Shown piece by piece: positions 55,955 to 64,000 of a DNA stretch of 64,000 nucleotides; the first letter of the stretch is position 1, and the number at the start of each line of letters is the position of its first letter. The stretch comes from Citrobacter sp. Awk 4 (lineage in GTDB: Bacteria > Pseudomonadota > Gammaproteobacteria > Enterobacterales > Enterobacteriaceae): assembly GCF_028069725.1 (NCBI RefSeq), contig NZ_JANEWG010000014.1:423-64422 (forward strand), written 5' to 3'. The notes below the pieces were generated by a model. That model saw nothing but the letters and a program-made list of their open reading frames with translations, did no database searches and was not told where the DNA came from. A program made the position numbers and the translations under genes.

Positions 55955-57427
55955 TTACCAGTATCCCAGCCAGCTCCACCAGACCGCCCCGACGATCCCC
56001 CAGACTGTCAGGTTTACCACGCTCATCACCAATCCCGTTTTCCACCATTCCGCAAGTGTGACGTACCCGGAGCCAAATATGATAGGCGCGGTGCCCGTGC
56101 CATAATGCGTTAACGACATCATCAACGATGAGGAAAAAGCGAGCATTAAGCCAAGCAATGCCGGTGGCGCGCCGAGCGCTAATCCTGCGGCGAAGAACGC
56201 CGCAAACATCGCTGTAATATGCGCAGTCGTACTGGCGAAAAAGTAGTGAGAGTAGACATAGAGCAGAACCAGTAGCAGTGTGGCGACACCCCAGTGCAGG
56301 CCGAGATGATCAATCGTATTCCCCACACTCACTGCTAACCAACTCACCAGACCCAGCTTGCTGAGAAATTCAGCCATCATGACCAGTGCCGCAAACCACA
56401 CGACGGTATCCCAGGCGCCGCGACATTTAAGAATGTCATCCCAGCTCAATACCCCTGAAATCAGCAAAATTGAGAGCCCAATTAAGGCGGCGCTGGTCGG
56501 GTTTACTGTCCAGCCGCTTCCCATAATGAGCGCCGGGATCCCCGCCCACAAACACAGCAGCAGAGCAAAAACGGCGAGCGTAATTTTCTCGGCAAGCGAC
56601 AAAGGCCCAAGAGCGTCCAGCTTTTGTCGCGCAAACTGCGGCGCATCCGGTGTGCGGGTAATGGCAGGGGGATAAAGCCACCAGATGACAAGCGGCATCA
56701 GCACCAGTGACACCACCGCAGGGAGCAGCGCGGCTATCGCCCACATCCCCCAGGTCATGTTCAACACCCCATCGGTGCCTTTGGTCAAAAAGCTAACAAT
56801 CAGTGGGTTAGGTGCAGTAGCAGTAATAAACATCGCCGAACTGATGGGGTTAATGTTGTAGTTCACCAGCGCCAGATAACGGCCTGTCGAACCATTTTCG
56901 CTGTTCCCAGGTTGCGAGCCCAGGCTTTCTGCGATGGCGCGCATGACCGGATGGATAATACCGCCTCCGCGCGCGGTGTTACTGGGCGTCACTGGCGCAA
57001 TCAATGTTTCAGCCAGCGTCAATGCCCAGGCGATACCCAGCGTGCGTTTACCAAACAACGCGATAAATCCATATCCAATCCGCGCGCCCAGCCCCGTTTT
57101 CAACAAACTTTGCGAGAGCATAATCGACAAACCAATCAGCCAGATCAATTGGTTAGAAAAGCCGCTCAGCGCATCGTTTAGCGCCGCAGCAGGTTTACCC
57201 GGATTGGTAACGCCCGTCATTGCCACCAGCATAATCGCAATGATTGCGATAGCGCCGATAGGCAGGGCTTTGCCGATAATAGCCGCGATAGTACCAATAA
57301 ATAACGCCAGTAAATGCCAGGCTTCAGGAGTCACACCGGAAGGGTTGGGGACAACAAACCACAACATCAGGGTAATGAAAACCGAAAGAAATGCAGGCCA
57401 GAGACGAATAGGGGTTAACCTGTCCAT
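55955..57427 (-). CDS. DASS/SLC13-family carboxylate transporter (CitT/TtdT-like)
   Basis: Probable di- or tricarboxylate:anion antiporter of 490 residues with about 12 to 14 hydrophobic segments. The two substrate/cation signatures of the family are seen: PVTPSNTARGGGIIHP (about residues 144-159) and SSSLMMSLTHYGTGTAPI (about 445-462). These resemble the citrate/succinate and tartrate/succinate exchangers CitT and TtdT of E. coli. The start has AAGGATTAACTC upstream. It lies between tpiA and cdh, where K-12 has no such gene, in tandem with a second SLC13-like permease. Substrate unknown. Confidence 0.88.
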   Translation of the reverse strand: MDRLTPIRLWPAFLSVFITLMLWFVVPNPSGVTPEAWHLLALFIGTIAAIIGKALPIGAIAIIAIMLVAMTGVTNPGKPAAALNDALSGFSNQLIWLIGLSIMLSQSLLKTGLGARIGYGFIALFGKRTLGIAWALTLAETLIAPVTPSNTARGGGIIHPVMRAIAESLGSQPGNSENGSTGRYLALVNYNINPISSAMFITATAPNPLIVSFLTKGTDGVLNMTWGMWAIAALLPAVVSLVLMPLVIWWLYPPAITRTPDAPQFARQKLDALGPLSLAEKITLAVFALLLCLWAGIPALIMGSGWTVNPTSAALIGLSILLISGVLSWDDILKCRGAWDTVVWFAALVMMAEFLSKLGLVSWLAVSVGNTIDHLGLHWGVATLLLVLLYVYSHYFFASTTAHITAMFAAFFAAGLALGAPPALLGLMLAFSSSLMMSLTHYGTGTAPIIFGSGYVTLAEWWKTGLVMSVVNLTVWGIVGAVWWSWLGYW

Positions 57428-57564
57428 GAGTTAATCCTTGTATTTCTTCTGAACGAGTGTGTTCCCGGCTATTAACTGTTATTTTTGCTGACAAAAAAAT
57501 CAACTAAATCACAAAATGAAAGCAATAGCCGATTGAATTATTCAGGATTATTGACGCTGGACAG

Positions 57565-58869
57565 CTACAATTTTCCCAGAATGCTGAACCATAAATAATC
57601 CAGCGGCAGCAACACCATCCAGGTGACCAATGCCAGAGCCAGACACAGTAACATCCCTGCTCTGGCCGGGACTTTCCCTAGCGCCATCGCCACGACAATA
57701 GGCGATGCCTGATACGGCAGTAGCGGTGTGGAATAGCCCAGTACCTGAATCATAATGACCGAAAGCAGCGGGAACCCGGTCGCATCGGAAAAACTCTCTG
57801 CCAACGTGGTATACAACGCCGGAACGCCATTGGCAGTCATGATAAAGTTGAGGACGGTGGTGATCCCGGTCAGCGCAACAAAGTTGGTAAAGGGGTTTTC
57901 TGCGTTCAGCGGCATAATCTGCAACAATGCCTCTCCGACCGCACTCCCGATTCCGGTATGCGTTACAGTAATGGCCAGCCCCAGAATACCCGCCACATAG
58001 ATACACGTGCGAATATTCACGCCACTGGAAAACTCATCGCCATTGATAAAACCTACGCGCGGTAGCAGGGTAATCACTGCCGCCGCCAGCCCGGTCCACG
58101 CAGGGCCAATCCCATGCCAGGCCTCACTGACCCACATCACCAGTACCACCGCCAGCATCCAGGATAACCGCTTTTCATCGCGACTCATGGGCGCAGGAGA
58201 TGAGATATCGTCCGACGCATGGGGCTTACCAGGGAACAACCAGCAGATCAGGAGAACAAGCGCCGCCCCTTTGAGCCAGCCGAGAACAGGAGTATGCAAC
58301 AATAAATACGGCAAATAGTTCAAATGGATGCCATACGAACCCTCCGTCGCGCCGCTCATGACAAGGTTAGGCACGTTAGCAGGGAGGATTGTGGCAGAAA
58401 GTTGGAAGGTGCCGAAACCCACCGCCAGCGCCAGACCGTACCAGGCGCGCGAATTCTCAGCAATTCCGGCGCGTTTTGCCATCGCCGCAACAATCGGCAT
58501 CAGCAATGCGATGCGCCCCATGTTGGAAGGCATCACAAACGCCAGTGTATAACTGAGTAACACCACACTCGCCACCATCAACGGCCAGGAGTCGGTTAGC
58601 CTTGCCGACAATGCCCTCGCCGCCCGGTCCGCCAGTCCCGTTTTACGGATCGCAACGCCCAATACAAATCCGCTAAATACCAGCCAGAATGCCGAAGAGG
58701 CAAAGCCGCCGAAGATAACGTCCGGCGGCGCAATCTTTGCCACCATCGCGACGGTAAAAAACAACAGCGCCGTAATAAATTCCGGCAGCAGGGAAGTCGC
58801 CCAGAGCAGAATAGTGATACCGACAAGCAGCGAAGGGATAAACAGCGGGTGCGAAAGCCAGAGCGACAT
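57565..58869 (-). CDS. SLC13/DASS-type membrane transporter, divergent SNT motif
   Basis: 434 residues with about 11 hydrophobic segments; distantly like the anion:Na+ symporter (SLC13) fold. The first signature reads PSNMGRIALLMP (about residue 113) in place of SNT, and the second half has MTANGVPALYTTLAESF (about 343). The ion or substrate site may therefore differ from the companion gene at 55955. The mRNA just before the start codon can fold into a hairpin containing the Shine-Dalgarno. It is separated from the first transporter by 137 bp. Substrate unknown. Confidence 0.82.
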   Translation of the reverse strand: MSLWLSHPLFIPSLLVGITILLWATSLLPEFITALLFFTVAMVAKIAPPDVIFGGFASSAFWLVFSGFVLGVAIRKTGLADRAARALSARLTDSWPLMVASVVLLSYTLAFVMPSNMGRIALLMPIVAAMAKRAGIAENSRAWYGLALAVGFGTFQLSATILPANVPNLVMSGATEGSYGIHLNYLPYLLLHTPVLGWLKGAALVLLICWLFPGKPHASDDISSPAPMSRDEKRLSWMLAVVLVMWVSEAWHGIGPAWTGLAAAVITLLPRVGFINGDEFSSGVNIRTCIYVAGILGLAITVTHTGIGSAVGEALLQIMPLNAENPFTNFVALTGITTVLNFIMTANGVPALYTTLAESFSDATGFPLLSVIMIQVLGYSTPLLPYQASPIVVAMALGKVPARAGMLLCLALALVTWMVLLPLDYLWFSILGKL

Positions 58870-58913
58870 GCCTGTCTCCTGTTGTTTTTTTCAACAAGAA
58901 TACGGGGACAGGC
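58870..58913 (-). promoter_or_regulatory. Predicted RBS-sequestering hairpin before the SLC13 gene
   Basis: On the minus strand GCCTGTC (58913-58907) pairs with GACAGGC (58876-58870), which directly abuts the ATG. An inner stem TGTTG/CAACA surrounds an A7 loop. The Shine-Dalgarno AGGAG lies inside the closed structure, suggesting translational control. Confidence 0.5.
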
Positions 58914-58941
58914 TGATGGAGTAAACGCCAGATATGGTGGG

Positions 58942-59691
58942 TTACTTCAGAATGTCACATTGATGATCCTGAATTTCCTCGGCAGACGCCAGGTTGAACG
59001 CCAACAGATTGCGCTGTGTGGCCAATAATACAAAGGTGTCATCGCTCTGGCGCACCATCGCCAGTGCGTAGCTACCCATATGTTCGCGCGCTTCCGGCAC
59101 CTCTTCCGCCAGCATCATAAAGGGACTGCGCTGCGCCAGTTCGTTCTCGGTGACTCGCCGGGCCAGATACTCATGCCCGCGCAATCCGCCCGCGAGCGGC
59201 AACCAGCGAGTGCCGATTTTTGCCATATTGTCATCAAGTTGCGCTCTAACGTCCTTGCGCAAACAGGAGATATGGATGTGGAAATGGTTTTGCGTCCGCC
59301 CGGTGCGTGAATTGATCGCCAATGACACTGCGCTGTCAGGAATCTCCTGCCCATACTTTTGGCTCATAAAGCTACGCGCCTGCCAGGCCAGCCAGAAGAA
59401 GTTGGGTGTGAAGGGTTCCGTCAATAAGGGGCTTTCCGTACCGTTAATGCGGTAAGTCGGCATCAACAAATATTGCAGAGGGCCATTTCTGTCTTTAAAC
59501 ACCACATAACCGGCCTCCGGCTTCACTTCTGTACAGGGTGCCGGATTTTGCCGCTGGAGTTGATTTGGCACGCACTGTTCCAGGACCTTCTCCCGTAGCG
59601 CATCCGGATTTCCGGCAAATTTCCAGTAGCCGATACCCGCTGCGGCGGCGATAACGACAATCGCCAGTGAAAGATAACCTGCTTTTTTCAT
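58942..59691 (-). CDS. cdh: CDP-diacylglycerol pyrophosphatase Cdh
   Basis: Hydrolyses CDP-diacylglycerol to phosphatidate and CMP at the inner membrane. The start [12 protein letters not shown] at 59691 gives 249 residues (251 in E. coli). An N-terminal membrane anchor (about residues 4-25) is followed by a HIT-like periplasmic domain with the histidine motif NHFHIHISC (about residues 147-155). Two to three cysteines (CVPN, PCTEV) could form disulfides. It lies between the SLC13 genes and sbp, on the same strand as sbp. Confidence 0.95.
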   Translation of the reverse strand: MKKAGYLSLAIVVIAAAAGIGYWKFAGNPDALREKVLEQCVPNQLQRQNPAPCTEVKPEAGYVVFKDRNGPLQYLLMPTYRINGTESPLLTEPFTPNFFWLAWQARSFMSQKYGQEIPDSAVSLAINSRTGRTQNHFHIHISCLRKDVRAQLDDNMAKIGTRWLPLAGGLRGHEYLARRVTENELAQRSPFMMLAEEVPEAREHMGSYALAMVRQSDDTFVLLATQRNLLAFNLASAEEIQDHQCDILK

Positions 59692-59745
59692 TGTGCGTTT
59701 CCTGTATCTCATTGAAGTGCAAGAGTAACGCAAAATGATGACAAT

Positions 59746-59781
59746 TAAAAAAGCCCGATAGCGTCGCGCCACCGGGCCCAA
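59746..59781 (-). terminator. Terminator of sbp
   Basis: On the minus strand GCCCGGTGGCGCGACGC with TATCGGGC forms a GC-rich stem followed by six Ts, between sbp and cdh. Confidence 0.88.
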
Positions 59782-59796
59782 AAATCACAAAAATAC

Positions 59797-60786
59797 TTAG
59801 CGTTTGCTGATCTGGTCGAATGTCCCACCGTTTGCGAAGTGTTCTTTTTGCGCTTTTGTCCAACCGCCGAACGCCTCATCAATGGTGAAGAGTTTCAATT
59901 TCGGGAAAGCACTTTCATATTGCTTCGCCACATCAGGATCGCGCGGTCGATAATAGTTTTTCGCCGCGATCGCCTGGCCTTCCGGTGAATAGAGGTACTT
60001 CAGATAGGCTTGCGCCACCTCGGTAGTGCCTTTTTTCTCAGCCACTTTATCGACGACCGAAACGGTCGGTTCCGCCAGGATTGACTCGCTCGGGGTCACA
60101 ATCTCAAATTTGTCTTTACCGAGTTCATGGGTTGCCAGCAGCGCTTCATTCTCCCAGGCAATCAGGACGTCACCAATCCCGCGTTCTACGAAGGTGTTGG
60201 TTGAACCACGGGCACCGGAATCGAGAACTTCCACATTCTTAAACAGCGCCTTCACGAATTCCTGGGCTTTAGCCTGGTCATTGTTGTTGTGGTGCAGGGC
60301 GTAGCCCCACGCAGCCAGATAATTCCAGCGTGCGCCACCTGAGCTTTTCGGATTCGGCGTGATGACGGATACGCCAGGTTTTACCAGATCGTTCCAGTCA
60401 TGAATTTGCTTCGGATTGCCTTTACGGACGAGAAAGACGATGGTGGAGGTGTAAGGCGCAGAGTTGTCCGGCAGACGTTTGATCCAATTTTTATCAATAC
60501 GACCACGTTCCGCAATGGCGTCGACATCGTAGGCCAGCGCCAGAGTCACCACATCCGCCTCAATACCATTAATCACGGAGGTCGCTTGTTTGCCGGAACC
60601 ACCATGGGACTGGCGGATCACCACGTTATCACCCGTTTGCTGTTTCCAGTGTGCGCTAAACGCTTTGTTGTACTGCTCGTACAACTCACGTGTTGGATCA
60701 TACGAAACGTTAAGTAATTGAATATCCTTCGCCAAAACGCTGGTGGATGCCAGCAACAACGTTAATCCCACGCCCCATTTGTTCAT
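59797..60786 (-). CDS. sbp: Periplasmic sulfate-binding protein Sbp
   Basis: High-affinity sulfate receptor for the CysTWA ABC importer. At 329 residues it equals E. coli. The signal peptide is [19 protein letters not shown], cleaved before [17 protein letters not shown], the family signature. [30 protein letters not shown] (about 58-87) holds sulfate-contacting residues, and [19 protein letters not shown] (about 145-163) is also conserved. The transporter genes lie elsewhere. CysB control is expected. Confidence 0.97.
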   Translation of the reverse strand: MNKWGVGLTLLLASTSVLAKDIQLLNVSYDPTRELYEQYNKAFSAHWKQQTGDNVVIRQSHGGSGKQATSVINGIEADVVTLALAYDVDAIAERGRIDKNWIKRLPDNSAPYTSTIVFLVRKGNPKQIHDWNDLVKPGVSVITPNPKSSGGARWNYLAAWGYALHHNNNDQAKAQEFVKALFKNVEVLDSGARGSTNTFVERGIGDVLIAWENEALLATHELGKDKFEIVTPSESILAEPTVSVVDKVAEKKGTTEVAQAYLKYLYSPEGQAIAAKNYYRPRDPDVAKQYESAFPKLKLFTIDEAFGGWTKAQKEHFANGGTFDQISKR

Positions 60787-60894
60787 CGCCCAACTCTCTT
60801 ATGCTGTGTTGTGATGATCCGAGCGTGCCAGAAAGAAGTCCAAACATTAAAGAATAAAAAAAGATTTGCTATAACTACGAAGAATATAAATGAG

Positions 60895-60924
60895 CGTAAA
60901 AAAGGCGGAGCTCACTCCGCCTTT
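60895..60924 (-). terminator. Terminator of pfkA
   Basis: On the minus strand AAAGGCGGAGTGAGCTCCGCCTTT forms a near-perfect stem followed by Ts, about 90 nt after the pfkA stop codon and beyond a BIME. Confidence 0.93.
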
Positions 60925-61006
60925 ATGCCTGATGGCGCTACGCTTATCGGGCCTATATGCTGCATTTGTAGGCTGGATAAGGCGCAAGCCGCCATCCGGC
61001 AATTGC
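60921..61006. repeat. BIME downstream of pfkA
   Basis: GCCTGATGGCGCTACGCTTATCGGGCC and GTAGGCTGGATAAGGCGCAAGCCGCCATCCGGC are two facing REP units between the pfkA stop codon and its terminator. Confidence 0.92.
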
Positions 61007-61008
61007 GA

Positions 61009-61971
61009 TCAGTACAGTTTCTTCGCGCAGTCCAGCCAGTCACCTTTGAATGGACGCTTCATGTTTTCGATAGCGTCGATGATGTCGTGGTGAACCAGTT
61101 GTTCGTTCTGAATACCTACGCAACGACCGCCAAAACCTTCCAGCAGCAGTTCAATGGCATACGCCCCCATGCGGGATGCCAGAATACGGTCGTAAGGTAC
61201 CGGAGAACCACCACGCTGAATGTGTCCCAGCACGGTTGCACGGGTTTCACGTTTGGTTTCTTTCTCAATGAAATGCGCCAGTTCGTCAACGTCACACATG
61301 TGTTCAGTGATAGCGACGATGGCGTGTTTTTTGCCCTTCGCAATTCCAGCTTTGATTTCAGCCACCAGATCTTCACGGCTGAATTCCACTTCCGGCACCA
61401 CCACAAACTCACAACCACCAGCAATCGCTGCCGCCAGGGTCAGATCGCCACAGTAACGCCCCATCACTTCAACGATAGAGATACGTTGGTGAGAGGAAGA
61501 GGTATCACGCAGACGGTCAATCGCTTCAACCACCGTCCCCAGCGCCGTAAAGTAACCAATGGTGTAGTCGGTGCCTTTAATGTCGTTGTCGATAGTGCCT
61601 GGCAGACCAATGCAGGGGAAGCCCATTTCAGTCAGACGTTTTGCACCCATATAAGAACCATCACCGCCGATCACCACCAGCGCGTCAATGCCCCTTTTCT
61701 TCAGGTTTTCGATAGCCACGGCACGCACATTTTCATCGCGGAATTCCGGGAAACGCGCGGAACCGAGGAATGTGCCGCCACGGTTGATCATGTCGGACAC
61801 GCTGTAACGGTCAAGCTGAACCATACGGTCTTCATACAGACCCAGGTAGCCGTCATAAATCCCCATTACTTCCAGCCCTTCCGTCAACGCTGCGCGCACA
61901 ACACCACGGATTGCTGCGTTCATGCCCGGCGCATCACCGCCGCTTGTCAACACACCGATTTTCTTAATCAT
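61009..61971 (-). CDS. pfkA: 6-phosphofructokinase isozyme I PfkA
   Basis: Allosteric ATP-dependent phosphorylation of fructose 6-phosphate, the main glycolytic control point. The start [19 protein letters not shown] at 61971 gives 320 residues, the E. coli length; the upstream 23 codons lack family support. Gly-rich ATP site GGDAPG (11-16), [15 protein letters not shown] (about 99-113) and the catalytic Asp127 in [16 protein letters not shown] are present. [14 protein letters not shown] (about 249-262) is the conserved fructose-phosphate and effector segment. BIME and terminator follow. Confidence 0.98.
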   Translation of the reverse strand: MIKKIGVLTSGGDAPGMNAAIRGVVRAALTEGLEVMGIYDGYLGLYEDRMVQLDRYSVSDMINRGGTFLGSARFPEFRDENVRAVAIENLKKRGIDALVVIGGDGSYMGAKRLTEMGFPCIGLPGTIDNDIKGTDYTIGYFTALGTVVEAIDRLRDTSSSHQRISIVEVMGRYCGDLTLAAAIAGGCEFVVVPEVEFSREDLVAEIKAGIAKGKKHAIVAITEHMCDVDELAHFIEKETKRETRATVLGHIQRGGSPVPYDRILASRMGAYAIELLLEGFGGRCVGIQNEQLVHHDIIDAIENMKRPFKGDWLDCAKKLY

Positions 61972-62156
61972 GACTACCTCTGAACTTTGGAATGCAAAAT
62001 GAAATCTGTTGCCGGAAGCCGATTCAGCATATCGACACAATCCAACGCATATGCAGATAGTATAGCAATCACTTCCTGCTGAATTGATTCAGGTCAGGCC
62101 AAAAGGCGGTAATTTATACACAAAATGCTGGCCTGGTTCACCTTTTTTACAACGAA

Positions 62157-63059
62157 TTACGAAAGCTCAAACCTTTTGCCTTCCCTGGGCACGACGGAAC
62201 ACGGGTCCTGATGGATAATGACATCAGAGCCCGGAAAACGCCGCAAAATCGCCTGTTCTACCTGTTCAGCAACCAAATGGGCCTGAACGAGAGGCAGATG
62301 ATCTTCCATTTCCAAATGAATCTGAATAAAGCGAGTCGGCCCTGACTGCCGTGTGCGAAGATCGTGAGCGCCGCTGACACCCGGCCATGTTGTCACGATT
62401 CCAATAATTTCCTGGCGTTCTTCGTCGGGTAATGCGCGATCCAACAATGATTGCACCGCTTCATATCCCATTCGTAACGCGCTATATAGAATATAGATGC
62501 CGATTCCCAACGCAAACAAGGCGTCTGCACGATGCCAGCCATACCAGGCAAGCCCGAGCGCAACAAGAATCGCTCCGTTCATCATAACATCAGACTGATA
62601 ATGAAGCATATCTGCCCGCACAGCCTGACTTTGCGTCTTGCGCACGACCCAGCGCTGAAACGTGACCAAAATAAGCGTGCAGACCAGGGCGATAACCGTC
62701 ACCACGACGCCAACGCCCGGATCTTTCATCGGCGTGGGCTGAATGAGGTGTTGAATGCCGGTCAAAAATAAAAACAGCGCAGAACCCGAAATAAACATAC
62801 TTTGCGCCAGCGCCGCCAGCGATTCGGCTTTACCGTGCCCGAAAGTATGTTCATCGTCTGCGGGTTGCAGCGAATAACGCACCACCAGAAGATTCGTTAA
62901 CGACGCGGCAATATCCACCAGCGAGTCTACCAGCGCCGCCAGAATACTCACCGAGTCGGTGTACCACCACGCAAAAATCTTGATTAAAAGTAATAACGAC
63001 GCCATCACTGTCGCAGCGATTGCCGCCCGGCTTACCAGCCGTCCATAGGTTTGATTCAT
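62157..63059 (-). CDS. fieF: Cation-efflux pump FieF (YiiP)
   Basis: CDF-family homodimeric Zn2+/Fe2+:H+ antiporter of the inner membrane. The start [13 protein letters not shown] at 63059 gives 300 residues as in E. coli; 32 in-frame upstream codons are not conserved. Site A metal ligands are Asp45 and Asp49 ([11 protein letters not shown]) with His153 and Asp157 ([10 protein letters not shown]). Six membrane helices lie within residues 10-205. The cytoplasmic C-terminal domain (about 210-300) ends in the conserved [13 protein letters not shown]. Confidence 0.97.
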   Translation of the reverse strand: MNQTYGRLVSRAAIAATVMASLLLLIKIFAWWYTDSVSILAALVDSLVDIAASLTNLLVVRYSLQPADDEHTFGHGKAESLAALAQSMFISGSALFLFLTGIQHLIQPTPMKDPGVGVVVTVIALVCTLILVTFQRWVVRKTQSQAVRADMLHYQSDVMMNGAILVALGLAWYGWHRADALFALGIGIYILYSALRMGYEAVQSLLDRALPDEERQEIIGIVTTWPGVSGAHDLRTRQSGPTRFIQIHLEMEDHLPLVQAHLVAEQVEQAILRRFPGSDVIIHQDPCSVVPREGKRFELS

Positions 63060-63140
63060 AAACACTCCTGCCAGGACATGCCGGTAGTATAACGGATGGC
63101 GTAAAACAGTCAGACAATAACCGGATGACAAATTGAGGAC

Positions 63141-63199
63141 AAAAAAAACCCCCACATCATGTGGGGGGAAGACAGGGATGGTGTCTATGGCAAGGAAAA
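63141..63199 (-). ncRNA. cpxQ: CpxQ small RNA (processed from the cpxP 3' UTR)
   Basis: On the minus strand the segment TTTTCCTTGCCATAGACACC, then CATCCCTGTCTTCC, then a CCCCCACAT/ATGTGGGGG terminator with eight Ts, matches E. coli CpxQ. CpxQ is released from the cpxP mRNA by RNase E and represses envelope-protein mRNAs with Hfq. The hairpin also serves as the cpxP terminator. It begins 10 nt after the cpxP stop. Confidence 0.9.
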
Positions 63200-63208
63200 C
63201 AGGGTTTG

Positions 63209-63709
63209 TTACTGGGAACGTGAGTTGCTACTACTCAATAAATTCAACGATGAGCCTTTTTGCCATTGCGCCACGTCGCGCAGTTGCTCCATTCGTTGCT
63301 GATGTTTCTCATTTAAAACCGCTTGCTGCTCCGGCGTTAACAGGCGATACATCTGGTTGCGGACCCTGGCCATTTCGACCTGGCGGGCAACCTGTTCTTG
63401 TGCCATTTTTTCTGCCTGAGCGCGCACAGCGCTTTCATCAAATTTTTCTGCGGTGACAAGGCGATGCATTGTCTCCACTTCGCTAACATTAACAGGAGGC
63501 TGTTCGTGTCTTGCCTGCTGCATCAGATCTCTCATCTGTTGACGCTGATGTTCGGTTAAACTTATGCCGTCAAACATATGGCTCTGCGTACTGCGCTGCG
63601 TAGGCCCTTCGCCCTGGTGCCAGTTATCGCCTGTAACGACTTCAGCAGCGTGGCTTAAAGGACTGAGTGCCAGCGTTGAGGCCATGACGGCAGCGGTAAC
63701 TTTGCGCAT
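63209..63709 (-). CDS. cpxP: Periplasmic Cpx inhibitor and adaptor CpxP
   Basis: Periplasmic chaperone-like protein that damps CpxA and delivers misfolded proteins to DegP. The start [21 protein letters not shown] at 63709 gives a signal peptide and 166 residues as in E. coli; a preceding ATG adds one residue. The family LTxxQ repeats are [15 protein letters not shown] (about 49-63) and [16 protein letters not shown] (about 122-137). It is divergent from cpxR across CpxR boxes, and its 3' UTR yields CpxQ. Confidence 0.97.
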   Translation of the reverse strand: MRKVTAAVMASTLALSPLSHAAEVVTGDNWHQGEGPTQRSTQSHMFDGISLTEHQRQQMRDLMQQARHEQPPVNVSEVETMHRLVTAEKFDESAVRAQAEKMAQEQVARQVEMARVRNQMYRLLTPEQQAVLNEKHQQRMEQLRDVAQWQKGSSLNLLSSSNSRSQ

Positions 63710-63789
63710 CACTTGCTCCCAAAATCTTTTCTGTCGCGATTCAACGAGAGACAGTTTACGATTCGGGCTGCAAACATGCGTCAGGGGGT

Positions 63790-63804
63790 GTAAAACAACG
63801 TAAA
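63790..63804. promoter_or_regulatory. CpxR box between cpxP and cpxR
   Basis: GTAAAACAACGTAAA is an exact match to the CpxR consensus GTAAA-N5-GTAAA. It lies 80 bp upstream of cpxP and 56 bp upstream of cpxR and would drive both genes under envelope stress. Confidence 0.9.
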
Positions 63805-63859
63805 GTCATGGATTAGCGACTCCTGATGACGTAATTTCTGCCTCGGAGGTATTTAAAAA

Positions 63860-64000
63860 ATGAATAAAATCCTGTTAGTTGATGATGACCGAGAGCTGAC
63901 TTCCCTGTTAAAGGAGCTGCTCGAAATGGAAGGCTTCGATGTGCTGGTTGCCCATGATGGGGAGCAGGCACTTGAACTCCTGGACGACAGCATTGATTTG
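63860..64000 (+). CDS. cpxR: Response regulator CpxR (partial, runs off window)
   Basis: OmpR-family response regulator of the CpxAR envelope-stress system. Only the first 47 codons are present (MNKILLVDDDRELTSLLKEL...DDSIDL). They show the acidic pocket Asp8-Asp9-Asp10 of the receiver domain; the phosphoacceptor Asp51 lies just beyond the right edge. CGGAGGT gives a strong ribosome binding site. It is divergent from cpxP across a perfect CpxR box. Confidence 0.97.
   Translation, partial: MNKILLVDDDRELTSLLKELLEMEGFDVLVAHDGEQALELLDDSIDL

Noticed and set aside
60811-61983. 390-codon open frame on the plus strand spanning the pfkA region
   Set aside because: It is antisense to pfkA and also runs through the pfkA terminator and BIME; no domain is recognisable.

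Overview
The window is ordinary chromosomal DNA of an enterobacterium very close to Escherichia, Salmonella and Citrobacter. Nearly every protein matches its E. coli K-12 counterpart in length and motifs, and gene order follows the K-12 region running from rrnB/murI/btuB to cpxP/cpxR. The 5' 16S rRNA fragment and a few genes absent from the K-12 locus fit Citrobacter best; this species call is an inference made without any search. There is no prophage, insertion sequence, integrase, tRNA or CRISPR array.

Layout. 1-560: 5' end of a minus-strand 16S gene with its leader and tandem P1/P2 promoters. 561-8.5 kb: murI, btuB (with a cobalamin riboswitch), trmA, yijD-fabR, sthA, and oxyR with the divergent sRNA gene oxyS. 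8.5-13.2 kb: the arginine cluster argCBH and divergent argE. 13.5-19.1 kb: ppc, eptC, yijO. 19.1-28.8 kb: a sugar and glycyl-radical cluster, frwC-frwB-pflD-pflC-frwD on minus and ptsA-fsaB-gldA on plus. 29-39.4 kb: yijE, katG, metF, a LysR/carboxymuconolactone-decarboxylase-like pair, metL-metB, metJ, rpmE. 39.5-49 kb: priA, cytR, ftsN, hslVU, menA, rraA, an SDR oxidoreductase, zapB. 49.3-55.9 kb: glpFKX, fpr, yiiR, yiiQ, tpiA. 55.9-64 kb: two SLC13/DASS-type transporters, cdh, sbp, pfkA, fieF, cpxP with the 3'-UTR sRNA CpxQ, and the first 47 codons of cpxR.

How the genes work together. The met genes share one regulator (MetJ) acting at 8-bp met-box arrays. The arg genes share ArgR boxes between argC and argE. 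oxyR, oxyS and katG form the peroxide response. glpF, glpK and glpX cover glycerol uptake, phosphorylation and gluconeogenic fructose-1,6-bisphosphate hydrolysis, with tpiA and pfkA nearby. hslVU carries a sigma-32-type promoter overlapping the ftsN stop codon. cpxP, CpxQ and cpxR form the divergent envelope-stress locus.

What is less ordinary lies between genes or in short accessory insertions: a nested hairpin of about 140 nt ending in a T-run after gldA; an imperfect palindrome of about 130 bp between glpX and fpr; an ERIC element with an internal insert forming most of the gldA leader; a second ERIC ending at the zapB stop codon; a hairpin that would hide the ribosome binding site of one SLC13 transporter; an OxyS whose terminator loop differs from E. 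coli; and the accessory LysR/CMD, SDR and DASS genes. I found no clearly new multi-gene system.
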